From NCBI GenBank assembly GCA_022701965.1, contig JAKONL010000101.1:1-8205 (forward strand): 8,205 bases of DNA, in the 5' to 3' direction. Shown here piece by piece: positions 1-6,768 of the stretch. The notes beneath the pieces were generated by a model. The model saw only the letters and a list, made by a program, of their open reading frames with translations. It was not told the origin of the DNA and searched no databases. Made by a program: the position numbers and the translations under genes. Numbering within the stretch: position 1 is the stretch's first letter; every line of letters starts with the position of its first letter. Origin of the DNA: Burkholderiaceae bacterium (GTDB taxonomy: Bacteria > Pseudomonadota > Gammaproteobacteria > Burkholderiales > Burkholderiaceae).

Positions 1-1
1 C

Positions 2-985
2 GAGAAGGTCTTCGGTGGCGTCAATGGCTATGCGGCCTACGCCGCTCAGCACGTCTACAACGTCGCCATCCCCGGCTGCCCGATACCCGCCCGCGTGTTC
101 GTCGGCCAGCGCAAGGAACCGTTTTACATCGCCGTGGGCAAGATCTTTGACCTAGTCAACCACAATCCGCTCGGTGCGGAGACCGGCGGCAACAACAACG
201 ACCTCGAAGGCAAGAACGTCAGCACGCTGGCCATGGAGCTGCCCGTCGTGTGCGTCACCGCGGGCAGCGAGCCCGTCATCGGCGTCTTCACCACCGCCAG
301 CGTACGCCAGGGCCGCCTGATCAACGGCAAGCCGGGCACCGGCCTGGGCAAGGCCTCACTCGAGGGTGGTCCGTGGGCGCAGGTCTCGCGCCTGGGGATG
401 CCACTGGTCAACGAGGTCATCATCGGCATCGACGACAAGGACCGCTTCAACGCCTCCAGACCGAAAGACGATGTCGCCAACTTCGCGGACTACGTGACCA
501 ACCCCGCTTTACCGGCTGTCATCCAGACGTTGTTCCCGAGCGCCAGGGCACCGACGAACTTCCCGCGTACCGACTTGTTGGCGGCTTTCCTGCAGGGCAT
601 CGCCGGACTGAATCGTCCGGCCAACGTGGTGCCGGCGGAGATGCTGCGGCTTAATACCTCGATCGCGGCCAAGGCGGCCGGTGCGCAGAATCCGCTGGGC
701 GTGGCTGGTGGCGACAATGCCGGTTTCCCCAACGGCCGGCGTCCGGCCGACGACGTGGTCGATCTCTCGCTGCGCGTGAGCATGGGCGCGCTGTGCGTGC
801 TGACCGGCGCGACCGACGCGCTGCAGGTGGGTTGCAAGCCCGCCGACGCACCGGCCGGCGGACTGGCGCTGACCGACGGCGTGCGCAAGACGGCGGCCAA
901 CTACGGCACCACCTTCCCCTACCTGACGACGCCGCTGACGGGGAACTCCAACCCGGTAGCCGCCGCCGGCACGACCTATCCGTGA
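2..985 (+). CDS. DUF4331 domain-containing protein, C-terminal part (5' truncated by window)
   Basis: The reading frame is open from base 2 to the TGA at 983-985, giving 327 visible residues; the true start lies upstream of the window. The DUF4331 assignment is from recalled family pattern. Visible blocks are a 'MPLVNEVIIGIDDKDRFN'-type stretch, a 'FPRTDLLAAFLQGI' stretch, an 'AEMLRLNTSI' stretch and 'GFPNGRRPADDVVDLSLR', followed by a 'FPYLTTPLTG' ending. Four Cys are visible and could form disulfides in an exported protein, but the signal peptide would lie outside the window. The biochemical role of DUF4331 is not established to my knowledge. A lipoprotein gene starts 28 bases downstream, then TPR, HupE/UreJ and TonB-receptor genes follow on the same strand, which suggests an envelope-associated accessory role. 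A GTG at 95 is an internal codon, not the start. Family call fairly sure; function unknown. Confidence 0.85.
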   Translation, partial: EKVFGGVNGYAAYAAQHVYNVAIPGCPIPARVFVGQRKEPFYIAVGKIFDLVNHNPLGAETGGNNNDLEGKNVSTLAMELPVVCVTAGSEPVIGVFTTASVRQGRLINGKPGTGLGKASLEGGPWAQVSRLGMPLVNEVIIGIDDKDRFNASRPKDDVANFADYVTNPALPAVIQTLFPSARAPTNFPRTDLLAAFLQGIAGLNRPANVVPAEMLRLNTSIAAKAAGAQNPLGVAGGDNAGFPNGRRPADDVVDLSLRVSMGALCVLTGATDALQVGCKPADAPAGGLALTDGVRKTAANYGTTFPYLTTPLTGNSNPVAAAGTTYP

Positions 986-1013
986 GCCCACGCCGAACCC
1001 GAAGGATCACACC

Positions 1014-1325
1014 ATGACCGAACGACTGAGAACAATGCGGGTGGCGTCAGCCGTGGCCCTCGCGGCCGGTGTCCTGATGCTGGCCGGCTGCGGCGGTGGG
1101 GGCGGCAGCGACGGCGGCCCTACCAACATCGGCGACAGCGGCGGCAGCGGCGGCAGCGGTGGCACGAGCGGTGGCACGCTTCCGGCCACCGCGCTGCAGA
1201 ACAGCGACGGCTTCATCGCCTACGTGAAGCAGGTGGTGGCAAACAAGCTGGACAGCAGCGAGCCCATTGACCTGGGCGGTGCCGTCGCGCCGACGAGCAA
1301 CACGGCCGAAGCGGTCGGCCTGTAG
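1014..1325 (+). CDS. Small Gly/Ser-rich lipoprotein, unknown function
   Basis: A 103-residue protein. The start at 1014 is supported by AAGGA at 1002-1006, seven bases upstream. The N-terminus has Arg at residues 4, 6 and 9, a hydrophobic stretch at about 10-22 and a lipobox LAGC at 23-26, so Cys26 should be lipidated by signal peptidase II processing. Residue +2 is Gly, not Asp, which favours outer-membrane sorting by the classical rule. A Gly/Ser linker (about 27-55) tethers a short C-terminal segment (about 57-103) containing 'SDGFIAYVKQVV' and ending in 'TSNTAEAVGL'. I do not recognise a named domain. From memory, small proteins with a similar tail occur next to DUF4331 genes, so the two products may act together; that is inference. 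An intrinsic terminator follows at 1362-1391. Confidence 0.8.
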   Translation: MTERLRTMRVASAVALAAGVLMLAGCGGGGGSDGGPTNIGDSGGSGGSGGTSGGTLPATALQNSDGFIAYVKQVVANKLDSSEPIDLGGAVAPTSNTAEAVGL

Positions 1326-1361
1326 TTGGCGGGCGCTGTTTCCGGCGTGCGCGCCATCGTG

Positions 1362-1391
1362 GGGGCCAGGCTGGAGGGCTGGCCCCTTTTT
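1362..1391 (+). terminator. Intrinsic (rho-independent) terminator or attenuator after the lipoprotein gene
   Basis: GGGGCCAG at 1362-1369 is perfectly complementary to CTGGCCCC at 1379-1386, giving an 8-bp GC-rich stem with a 9-base loop. Five T residues follow at 1387-1391. G1361 and T1387 could add a wobble pair. It lies 36 bases after the lipoprotein stop and 21 bases before the likely TPR-gene ATG at 1413. It should end most transcripts from the DUF4331-lipoprotein part, or act as a partial read-through point that sets a lower level of the downstream genes. Confidence 0.75.
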
Positions 1392-1402
1392 CATGGCCGC
1401 GC

Positions 1403-1406
1403 AGGG
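1403..1406 (+). promoter_or_regulatory. Ribosome binding site supporting the TPR-gene start at 1413
   Basis: AGGG lies six bases before the ATG at 1413. The other in-frame starts (TTG 1326, GTG 1347, GTG 1359) have no such site and would place the start codon before or inside the terminator. This decides the start in favour of 1413. Confidence 0.5.
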
Positions 1407-1412
1407 TTGACG

Positions 1413-2579
1413 ATGCTGCTGGCGTTGCTGGCCTGCGCCGCGTCGACGTGGGTGTGGTCGGCACCCCGGGTACCCGCGCACGACGACGACGTCATTGAGA
1501 AGCTGCCCTTCGTGGCCGGCTGGGCGAACGACGAGCGTCGCCTGCGTCGCGAACTGGCGCAGCGACCGCGCGACGCCGAGACGGCGATCGCGGTCGCGCG
1601 GTCCTACCTTGAACTGGCGCGCTCGCAGGGCGATGCGCGCTATGCCGGTCAGGCGATCGGTGCCTTGCAGGCATGGCAGCCGATCTCGGCGGTCGGCACG
1701 CCGGCGTCGGTCATGGTCATGCATGCGACCGTGGCGCAGTTCCTGCACGATTTCAATGGCGCTGAGTCGACCCTCAGGGCGGCGCTTCGGCGCGAACCCA
1801 CCAACCCCCAGGCATCAATCACGCTGGCCACCATCCTGCGCGTGCAGGGCCGCTATGCGGAATCCGACACCGCCTGCCGTGCCCTGGGCCCGGCCGGCCA
1901 AGCGCTGTACGAGGCGGCCTGCCTGGCGGAGAACGCGGGCCTGCGCGGTGAGCAAGACGCGGCCCGCAGGACCTTGCGGGGCCTGCTCGCCACGCCCGCG
2001 CTGCAAGGTACGCGCCATGCCGGCACGCGTCAGTGGCTGCTGACCAGCATCGCCGAGGTGGAGGAACTCGCCGGTCGGCCCGCTGCCGCCGAGGCCGCCT
2101 ACCGCGAGGCGCTCGCGACGGAGCGCTCGGGCTATCTGCTGCTGGCGATAAGCGATTTCATGCTGCGCCAGGGCCGCCCGGCCGAGGTCGCCGGCCTGCT
2201 GGCGCGCGAACCGCGCAGCGATGCCGTGTTGCTGCGCCTGGCGAGCGCGCGGCCGTATCCTGCGGGAGCGTCGTCGGGTCCACGCGAATCGCCCGAGGCG
2301 ACCGAATTGCGAGCGCGCTTCGAAGCCGCCGCGCTGCGCCCCGGCACCACGACCGCGCATGCGCGCGAAGAAGCGATGTTCGCGCTCGACGTGCAGGGCG
2401 ACGCGCGGCGCGCGCTGGCGCTGGCCCGGGCCAATGTCAGCCTGCAGCGCGAGCCGATCGATCTGCTGCTGTTCGCGCGCGCTGCTGTCGCCGCGCGGGA
2501 CGACGCGGCGCGGCAGGAGGTCGGGGCGCTGATGAAGGCGATCGGACTGCGGGATGCACGCGTCGATGCGGTGCTTTGA
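1413..2579 (+). CDS. Exported tetratricopeptide-repeat (TPR) protein
   Basis: A 388-residue protein from the ATG at 1413. The frame is also open back to a TTG at 1326, which would give 417 residues. The N-terminus is a hydrophobic stretch of about 16 residues after Met (MLLALLACAASTWVWS), acting as a signal peptide or membrane anchor, so the rest should be periplasmic. The body is Ala-, Arg- and Leu-rich with helical TPR-like pairs. The clearest is around 1710-1880: 'HATVAQFLHDFNGAESTLRA' followed by a segment with 'PTNPQASITLATILRVQGRY'. Another covers 'EELAGRPAAAEAAYREALAT'. TPR proteins are protein-protein scaffolds and no catalytic motif is seen. The 3' end overlaps the HupE/UreJ gene by 26 bases, which indicates translational coupling. 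The context suggests it assists assembly or partnering of the membrane components, which is inference. Cluster membership is firm; precise role unknown. Confidence 0.75.
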   Translation: MLLALLACAASTWVWSAPRVPAHDDDVIEKLPFVAGWANDERRLRRELAQRPRDAETAIAVARSYLELARSQGDARYAGQAIGALQAWQPISAVGTPASVMVMHATVAQFLHDFNGAESTLRAALRREPTNPQASITLATILRVQGRYAESDTACRALGPAGQALYEAACLAENAGLRGEQDAARRTLRGLLATPALQGTRHAGTRQWLLTSIAEVEELAGRPAAAEAAYREALATERSGYLLLAISDFMLRQGRPAEVAGLLAREPRSDAVLLRLASARPYPAGASSGPRESPEATELRARFEAAALRPGTTTAHAREEAMFALDVQGDARRALALARANVSLQREPIDLLLFARAAVAARDDAARQEVGALMKAIGLRDARVDAVL

Positions 2580-3816
2580 CCTCGTGGCGCCGAAGAAAGG
2601 CTGCCCTCGCCTGCGTCGGACGGCGTCGATCGCCCTAGCCGTGTGCCTGGCGTGGCTGTGTGTCGCGCCGTCGCCGGCGCGGGCGCACAAGGCGAGCGAC
2701 GCCTACCTCCAGCTTGCCCGTAGCGGGGGCGGCGATGGCAGTGACGTGCTCGACGTGCGTCTCGACATCTCCCTGCGCGACCTCGATGCCGTCCTCGACC
2801 TCGACCGCGATGCCGATCGAAGGCTGACCTGGGGTGAGGTCCGCGCCCGGCTTGACGAGATCCAGGCCTACGCCCGGTCACGGCTGCGCCTGCAGCAGGG
2901 ACGCTGCGTCCTGACGCCATCGGCACCGGCCGCGATCGAGGACCGTGTCGACGGCGCCTACCTCGTGCTGGCGTTCCAGTCGCGCTGCCAGCCGGCGGCG
3001 ACGCTGGAAGTCGAGTACCGCCTGTTCCAGGAGGTCGATCCGACGCACCGGGGGTTGCTGCGGGTGGCCGGCGAGGCGGGCGGCGCGGGCGGGACCGCAC
3101 CGTCCCTGCGTTCGCTCGATCCCGCCGCCGCTGCCGTCGTCGTCGACTGGCCCGGAGCTGCGGTGGCGGTGGCGGAGGCGACGCCGTCGACCGATGCCCG
3201 CGCGCCCGGCGACGGCTTCTTCCGGGACGGCGTCCACCACATCCTGATCGGCTACGACCACGTGCTGTTCCTGGTCTGCCTGCTGCTGCCTGCCGTCCTG
3301 CGCCGCCGCGCCGACGGCGGCCGCGAGCCGGTCGCGCGCTGGCGCGAGGCCGTTTGGCCGATGGTCGGGCTGGTCACGATGTTCACGGTCGCCCACTCGA
3401 TCACGCTAGCGCTCGCGAGCTTCCAGCTTGTCACGATCTCGCCGCGCGTCGTCGAGCCGGCCATCGCGCTGACGATCATGGTCGCCGCGCTGGACAATCT
3501 CCATCCGGTGCTGCGAGGACGGCGACGGCTGTTCTCGTTCCTGTTCGGCCTGATCCACGGCTTCGGCTTCGCCAGCGTGCTGGGCGAACTGGACCTGCCG
3601 GTGCTGGGCTTTGCCTCGGCACTGCTGCAGTTCAACCTGGGCGTCGAGGCCGGACAGCTGGCGATCGTGAGCGTGGTGCTGGCGGTCCTGCTGGCGCTAC
3701 GGCGTTGGCGCGCCTATCCGGTTGTGGTGCTGCGCGGCGGGTCGGTTGTGGCGATCGCGCTGGCCACGTTGTGGCTGGTCGAACGTGTGTTCGACCTGCA
3801 ACTGATCTCGACCTGA
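2554..3816 (+). CDS. HupE/UreJ-family membrane protein with periplasmic N-terminal domain
   Basis: A 420-residue protein; an ATG at 2566 is an alternative start four codons in. The basic N-terminus and hydrophobic stretch (about 24-40) end in a signal-peptidase-like ARA|HK site near residue 44. An ectodomain (about 45-215) follows, opening with 'HKASDAYLQL', typical of the two-domain HupE/UreJ group. It contains the EF-hand-like loop D84-R-D-A-D-R-R-L-T-W-G-E95, with ligand positions D84, D86, D88 and E95 in the canonical spacing. The C-terminal half is polytopic, with conserved-looking histidines in 'GVHHILIGYDHVLFL' (H228, H229, H236), 'TVAHSITL' (H281) and 'LIHGFGFASVLGEL' (H335). The HupE/UreJ family includes nickel and cobalt permeases. 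The substrate of this two-domain subgroup is not known to me, so metal transport here is inference. The gene overlaps the TPR gene by 26 bases and lies 12 bases before the His-rich gene. Confidence 0.88.
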   Translation: MHASMRCFDLVAPKKGCPRLRRTASIALAVCLAWLCVAPSPARAHKASDAYLQLARSGGGDGSDVLDVRLDISLRDLDAVLDLDRDADRRLTWGEVRARLDEIQAYARSRLRLQQGRCVLTPSAPAAIEDRVDGAYLVLAFQSRCQPAATLEVEYRLFQEVDPTHRGLLRVAGEAGGAGGTAPSLRSLDPAAAAVVVDWPGAAVAVAEATPSTDARAPGDGFFRDGVHHILIGYDHVLFLVCLLLPAVLRRRADGGREPVARWREAVWPMVGLVTMFTVAHSITLALASFQLVTISPRVVEPAIALTIMVAALDNLHPVLRGRRRLFSFLFGLIHGFGFASVLGELDLPVLGFASALLQFNLGVEAGQLAIVSVVLAVLLALRRWRAYPVVVLRGGSVVAIALATLWLVERVFDLQLIST

Positions 3817-3828
3817 CGGGAACCTCCG

Positions 3829-4356
3829 ATGCTGTCGAATCCGCTCGCCGGCCCGCTGCGCGCCCTGCGCCGCGTCGCGGTCTGGGCGGTGTTGGCGTGC
3901 CTGGCCATCGGCCTGCCGCTGCAGGCGCTGTCATCCACCCTGGCCGGCATGCTGGGATCGCGGCATGCGCACCAGAGCGCGCCGTCGCAGGAGCAGTCCG
4001 ACGATCCGATGGCCGGCTGGAAGGATTTTCGGCGCGCCAACTACGAGCACGCGGGCGTCCGCGAGCCGCTGGCCCATGCCGATGCCCACGACCATGCGCA
4101 CAAGGCCGGCCTGCGCCATCACCACGCGCCGGACGACGCCGACGTGGTCGATCTTGAAGCACTGACCGACGGCGACGGCGCGCCTGCCGGGTCGCCGTAC
4201 GCCGGCGCGGCCTTCGTGATGGCGGCCAATACCGGCCTGCTCGAACCCGCGCCACGCGCGGCGGCGGCCGGCGATGACGTCTGGCGCCTAGCGATCGCCC
4301 GGTCGTTCTCCACCCCGTTCCCGAGCCGCATCGATCGGCCGCCGCGCCCGGCCTGA
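3829..4356 (+). CDS. His-rich small exported or membrane-anchored protein, putative metal binder
   Basis: A 175-residue protein whose ATG is preceded by a weak GGGA at 3818-3821. Basic residues (R11, R14, R15) precede a hydrophobic segment at about 16-42, a signal peptide or membrane anchor. All ten histidines fall between residues 46 and 99: 'RHAH' at 45-48, H74, then 'HADAHDHAHKAGLRHHH' at 83-99, followed by an acidic 'DDADVVDLEALTDGDG' stretch. The C-terminus is 'SRIDRPPRPA', an ending I associate from memory with small His-rich proteins encoded just before TonB-dependent receptors. The His/Asp cluster would suit zinc, nickel, cobalt or copper binding, as a periplasmic metal buffer or chaperone. 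That role is inferred from composition and position only. The TonB-receptor ATG lies 138 bases downstream. Confidence 0.75.
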   Translation: MLSNPLAGPLRALRRVAVWAVLACLAIGLPLQALSSTLAGMLGSRHAHQSAPSQEQSDDPMAGWKDFRRANYEHAGVREPLAHADAHDHAHKAGLRHHHAPDDADVVDLEALTDGDGAPAGSPYAGAAFVMAANTGLLEPAPRAAAAGDDVWRLAIARSFSTPFPSRIDRPPRPA

Positions 4357-4362
4357 CCTCGG

Positions 4363-4429
4363 ACCCGCCCCGGCGCGGGTGTCGGCGCGTTCCCGGACGC
4401 GTCGCCCTTGCCGTGCGTCCAGCGACGCG
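4363..4429 (+). promoter_or_regulatory. Leader with two inverted repeats between the His-rich and TonB-receptor genes
   Basis: Two inverted repeats lie in the 138-base gap. ACCCGC (4363-4368) pairs with GCGGGT (4375-4380) across a 6-base loop. CGCGTCGC (4398-4405) pairs perfectly with GCGACGCG (4422-4429) across 16 bases. Neither is followed by a T run, so these are not classical intrinsic terminators. They could be an attenuator, an mRNA-processing or stability structure, or an operator. No cobalamin-type box is visible. In GC-rich DNA such repeats partly arise by chance. Confidence 0.35.
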
Positions 4430-4483
4430 CGGCCTCCAGTCATCGCCCATCGATCGAAGCCGGTCCACGCAGGGCCGCCTTCC

Positions 4484-4487
4484 GGAG
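4484..4487 (+). promoter_or_regulatory. Shine-Dalgarno site fixing the TonB-receptor start at 4495
   Basis: GGAG lies seven bases before the ATG at 4495. The longer in-frame alternative beginning at 4408 would place 29 non-signal-like residues ahead of the signal peptide and run through the second inverted repeat, so 4495 is preferred. Confidence 0.6.
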
Positions 4488-4494
4488 ACTCTCC

Positions 4495-6627
4495 ATGCTT
4501 TCGAACACCCACCGCATCCGCCGACGTCGCGGGTCCGGCTTCACGCGCGGCGTCGTCCCGACCGCCGCCCTCATCGCCATCGCGCTGGCCGGCCTGGCCC
4601 ACGCGCAGACGGCGCCGACGCCGACGGAGGCGATGGATCCGGCGTCGGGGACGCTGTCCGCGGTCGACGTCGAAGGCTCCCGCACCAGCCAGCTCGGCAT
4701 CGCGGACTCGGCCAGCGCCGGCATCGTGACGCAGGCGCAGCTCGAAGCCCGCACCGTCTACCGCCCGGCCGAACTGCTGGAAGTCACCCCGGGACTGATC
4801 GTCAGCCAGCACAGCGGCGAGGGCAAGGCCAACCAGTTCTACCTGCGCGGTTTCAACCTCGACCACGGCACCGACCTGCGCACCACGGTCGACGGCATGC
4901 GGGTCAACCAGCGCAGCCACGCCCACGGCCAGGGCTGGACCGACCTGAACTTCCTGATGCCGGAACTGGTCACCGAGCTGGCCTACCGCAAGGGTCCGTA
5001 CGACGCGGCCGAGGGCGATTTCGCGTCGGCCGGCTCGGTCTCGCTGCGCTACGCCGACCGGCTCGACCAGGGCATCGCCAGCCTGGGCATCGGCCAGCGC
5101 GGGTATCGCCGGGCCTTCATCGCCGATTCGCCGCAGGTCGGTCCGGGCGACGGCCGCCTGCTCTACGCCCTGGAGGTGATGAAGAACGACGGCCCGTTCG
5201 TGAATCCGGACGACTACCGCAAGCTCAACGGCGTGCTGCGCTACAGCCGGGGCGATGCGGCCAACGGCTTCGACGTCACCGCCATGGCCTACCGCGGCCG
5301 ATGGAACGCCACCGACCAGATCCCCGCGCGCGCCGTCGCCAGCGGGGCGCTGTCGCGCTTCGGCGCCATCGACCCGACCGATGGCGGCACGGCGAGCCGC
5401 TACAGCCTGTCGGGCGCGTGGCGCAACACCACCGCCGCCGGCACGACGAGCGTGAACGCCTACGCGATCCAGCAGCGGCTCGACCTGTACTCGAACTTCA
5501 CCTACTTCCTCGACGATCCCGTCAACGGCGACCAGTTCAACCAGCCCGACAAGCGCATCACGACCGGCCTGAAGGTGGCGCACGCCTGGCAGACGCGTGG
5601 CCTCGGGCAGGCCTCGCAGACCACGGTCGGGCTGCAGCTGGAGAACGACAACATCCACAACGGGCTCTACAGCACGGTGGCGCGCGAGCGCCTGTCGACC
5701 ACGCGGCGCGACCACATCGCTGAGAGCAGCCTGGGCGTCTTCGCCGAGAACACGACCTACTGGCGCGAGTGGTTCCGCACGGTCGCGGGCCTGCGTGCCG
5801 ACACCTACCGCTTCAAGGTCGCCAGTGACAACGCACTGAATTCGGGCCTCGCGCGCGACAGCATCGCCAGCCCGAAGCTGGCGCTGATCTTCGGCCCTTG
5901 GGCGAAGACCGAGTACTACGTCAACGTCGGCACCGGCTTCCACAGCAATGATGCGCGTGGCACCACCATCACCGTCGATCCGAAAACGGGCGACCCCGCC
6001 GATCGCGTGCCGCCCCTGGTGCGCTCCAAGGGCGCCGAGATCGGCGTGCGGACCGAATTCGTCCGCGGCCTGCAGAGTTCGCTCGCGCTTTACCGTTTGG
6101 ATTTCGCCTCGGAGCTGGTGTTCGCGGGCGACGCCGGCACGACTTTCGCCGGCCGGCCGAGCCGCCGCACGGGCGTCGAGTTCTCCAACTACTACAAGCC
6201 GACCGACTGGCTCACCATCGACGCCGATGTCGCCTTCGCGCAAGCCCGGTTCAAGGGCTTCGACCCCGCCGGCGACCGCATTCCCGGCGCCGTCGAGGGC
6301 GTGGCGTCGGTCGCGCTGGCCGTCGACCGCATCGGTCCGTTCTTCGGCGCGCTGCAGCTGCGCTACTTCGGGCCGCGTCCGCTGGTCGAGGACAACAGCG
6401 TGCGCTCGTCGAGCACGGCGACACTCAACGGCCGCATCGGCTGGCGCATCGACCGGGCCACGCGCATCGAGCTCGAAGGGTTCAACCTGACCAACCGCAG
6501 GAATTCCGCCATCGACTACTACTACGAATCGCGCCTGAGGGGCGAGACCGCCGCCGTCGGCGATGTCCATTTCCACCCGATCGAGCCGCGATCGTTCCGC
6601 GTGACGCTGACAACGCGATTCAATTGA
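4495..6627 (+). CDS. TonB-dependent outer-membrane receptor
   Basis: A 710-residue protein, a usual size for the family. A basic N-terminus and hydrophobic core end in a signal-peptidase site near AHA37|Q38. A TonB-box-like 'LSAVDVEG' lies at 54-61. The plug domain (about 70-190) has 'RPAELLEVTPGLIVSQHSGEG' split by ordinary spacing, 'QFYLRGFNLDHGTDLRTTVD', 'RSHAHGQGWTDLNF' and 'AEGDFASAGSVSLRYADR'. The remainder is a beta-barrel rich in alternating aromatic and polar strands, with a typical closing 'LEGFNLTNRRNS' and final strand 'SFRVTLTTRFN'. Such receptors import siderophores, cobalamin, metals or other scarce ligands using TonB-ExbBD energy. The plug His residues (H124, H142, H144) and the upstream His-rich and HupE-like genes favour a metal or metal complex; the ligand cannot be named. 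The last residue is Asn after Phe, whereas most outer-membrane barrels end in an aromatic residue. Sequence composition changes right at the stop codon. Confidence 0.93.
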   Translation: MLSNTHRIRRRRGSGFTRGVVPTAALIAIALAGLAHAQTAPTPTEAMDPASGTLSAVDVEGSRTSQLGIADSASAGIVTQAQLEARTVYRPAELLEVTPGLIVSQHSGEGKANQFYLRGFNLDHGTDLRTTVDGMRVNQRSHAHGQGWTDLNFLMPELVTELAYRKGPYDAAEGDFASAGSVSLRYADRLDQGIASLGIGQRGYRRAFIADSPQVGPGDGRLLYALEVMKNDGPFVNPDDYRKLNGVLRYSRGDAANGFDVTAMAYRGRWNATDQIPARAVASGALSRFGAIDPTDGGTASRYSLSGAWRNTTAAGTTSVNAYAIQQRLDLYSNFTYFLDDPVNGDQFNQPDKRITTGLKVAHAWQTRGLGQASQTTVGLQLENDNIHNGLYSTVARERLSTTRRDHIAESSLGVFAENTTYWREWFRTVAGLRADTYRFKVASDNALNSGLARDSIASPKLALIFGPWAKTEYYVNVGTGFHSNDARGTTITVDPKTGDPADRVPPLVRSKGAEIGVRTEFVRGLQSSLALYRLDFASELVFAGDAGTTFAGRPSRRTGVEFSNYYKPTDWLTIDADVAFAQARFKGFDPAGDRIPGAVEGVASVALAVDRIGPFFGALQLRYFGPRPLVEDNSVRSSSTATLNGRIGWRIDRATRIELEGFNLTNRRNSAIDYYYESRLRGETAAVGDVHFHPIEPRSFRVTLTTRFN

Positions 6628-6768
6628 GCGATGCCTTCCAATGAGTTCAAAAGTTGTGAAAGTACCAATAATGTTTCAAGGGGTAAATTCAACGATTTTT
6701 TGACATCAGCACCCTTTTCTGAATCCGGATGGTGACGCTGGGCATTTAATAAGCTCTATAAACGGAAA

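Noticed and set aside
1326..1412. Upstream TTG/GTG starts for the TPR protein
   Set aside because: They lack a ribosome binding site, lie before or inside the intrinsic terminator, and would bury the signal-like hydrophobic stretch about 30 residues in.
4357..4494. Cobalamin or other known riboswitch in the receptor leader
   Set aside because: No recognisable cobalamin box or other conserved riboswitch core could be found; only generic GC-rich inverted repeats are present.
4288..6576. A 762-codon open frame on the minus strand opposite the TonB receptor gene
   Set aside because: It is a GC-bias shadow: the + strand encodes a complete, clearly recognisable receptor, and the antisense translation is Arg/Ala/Val/Asp-rich with no recognisable domain.
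6628..6700. Search for an intrinsic terminator after the TonB receptor gene
   Set aside because: Only a 4-bp TTCA/TGAA pairing is seen, with no GC stem or properly placed T run.
6700..6705. A perfect TTGACA -35-like hexamer
   Set aside because: No acceptable -10 element follows at 16-18 bases (the sequence there is ATCCGG), so it is probably chance in AT-rich DNA.
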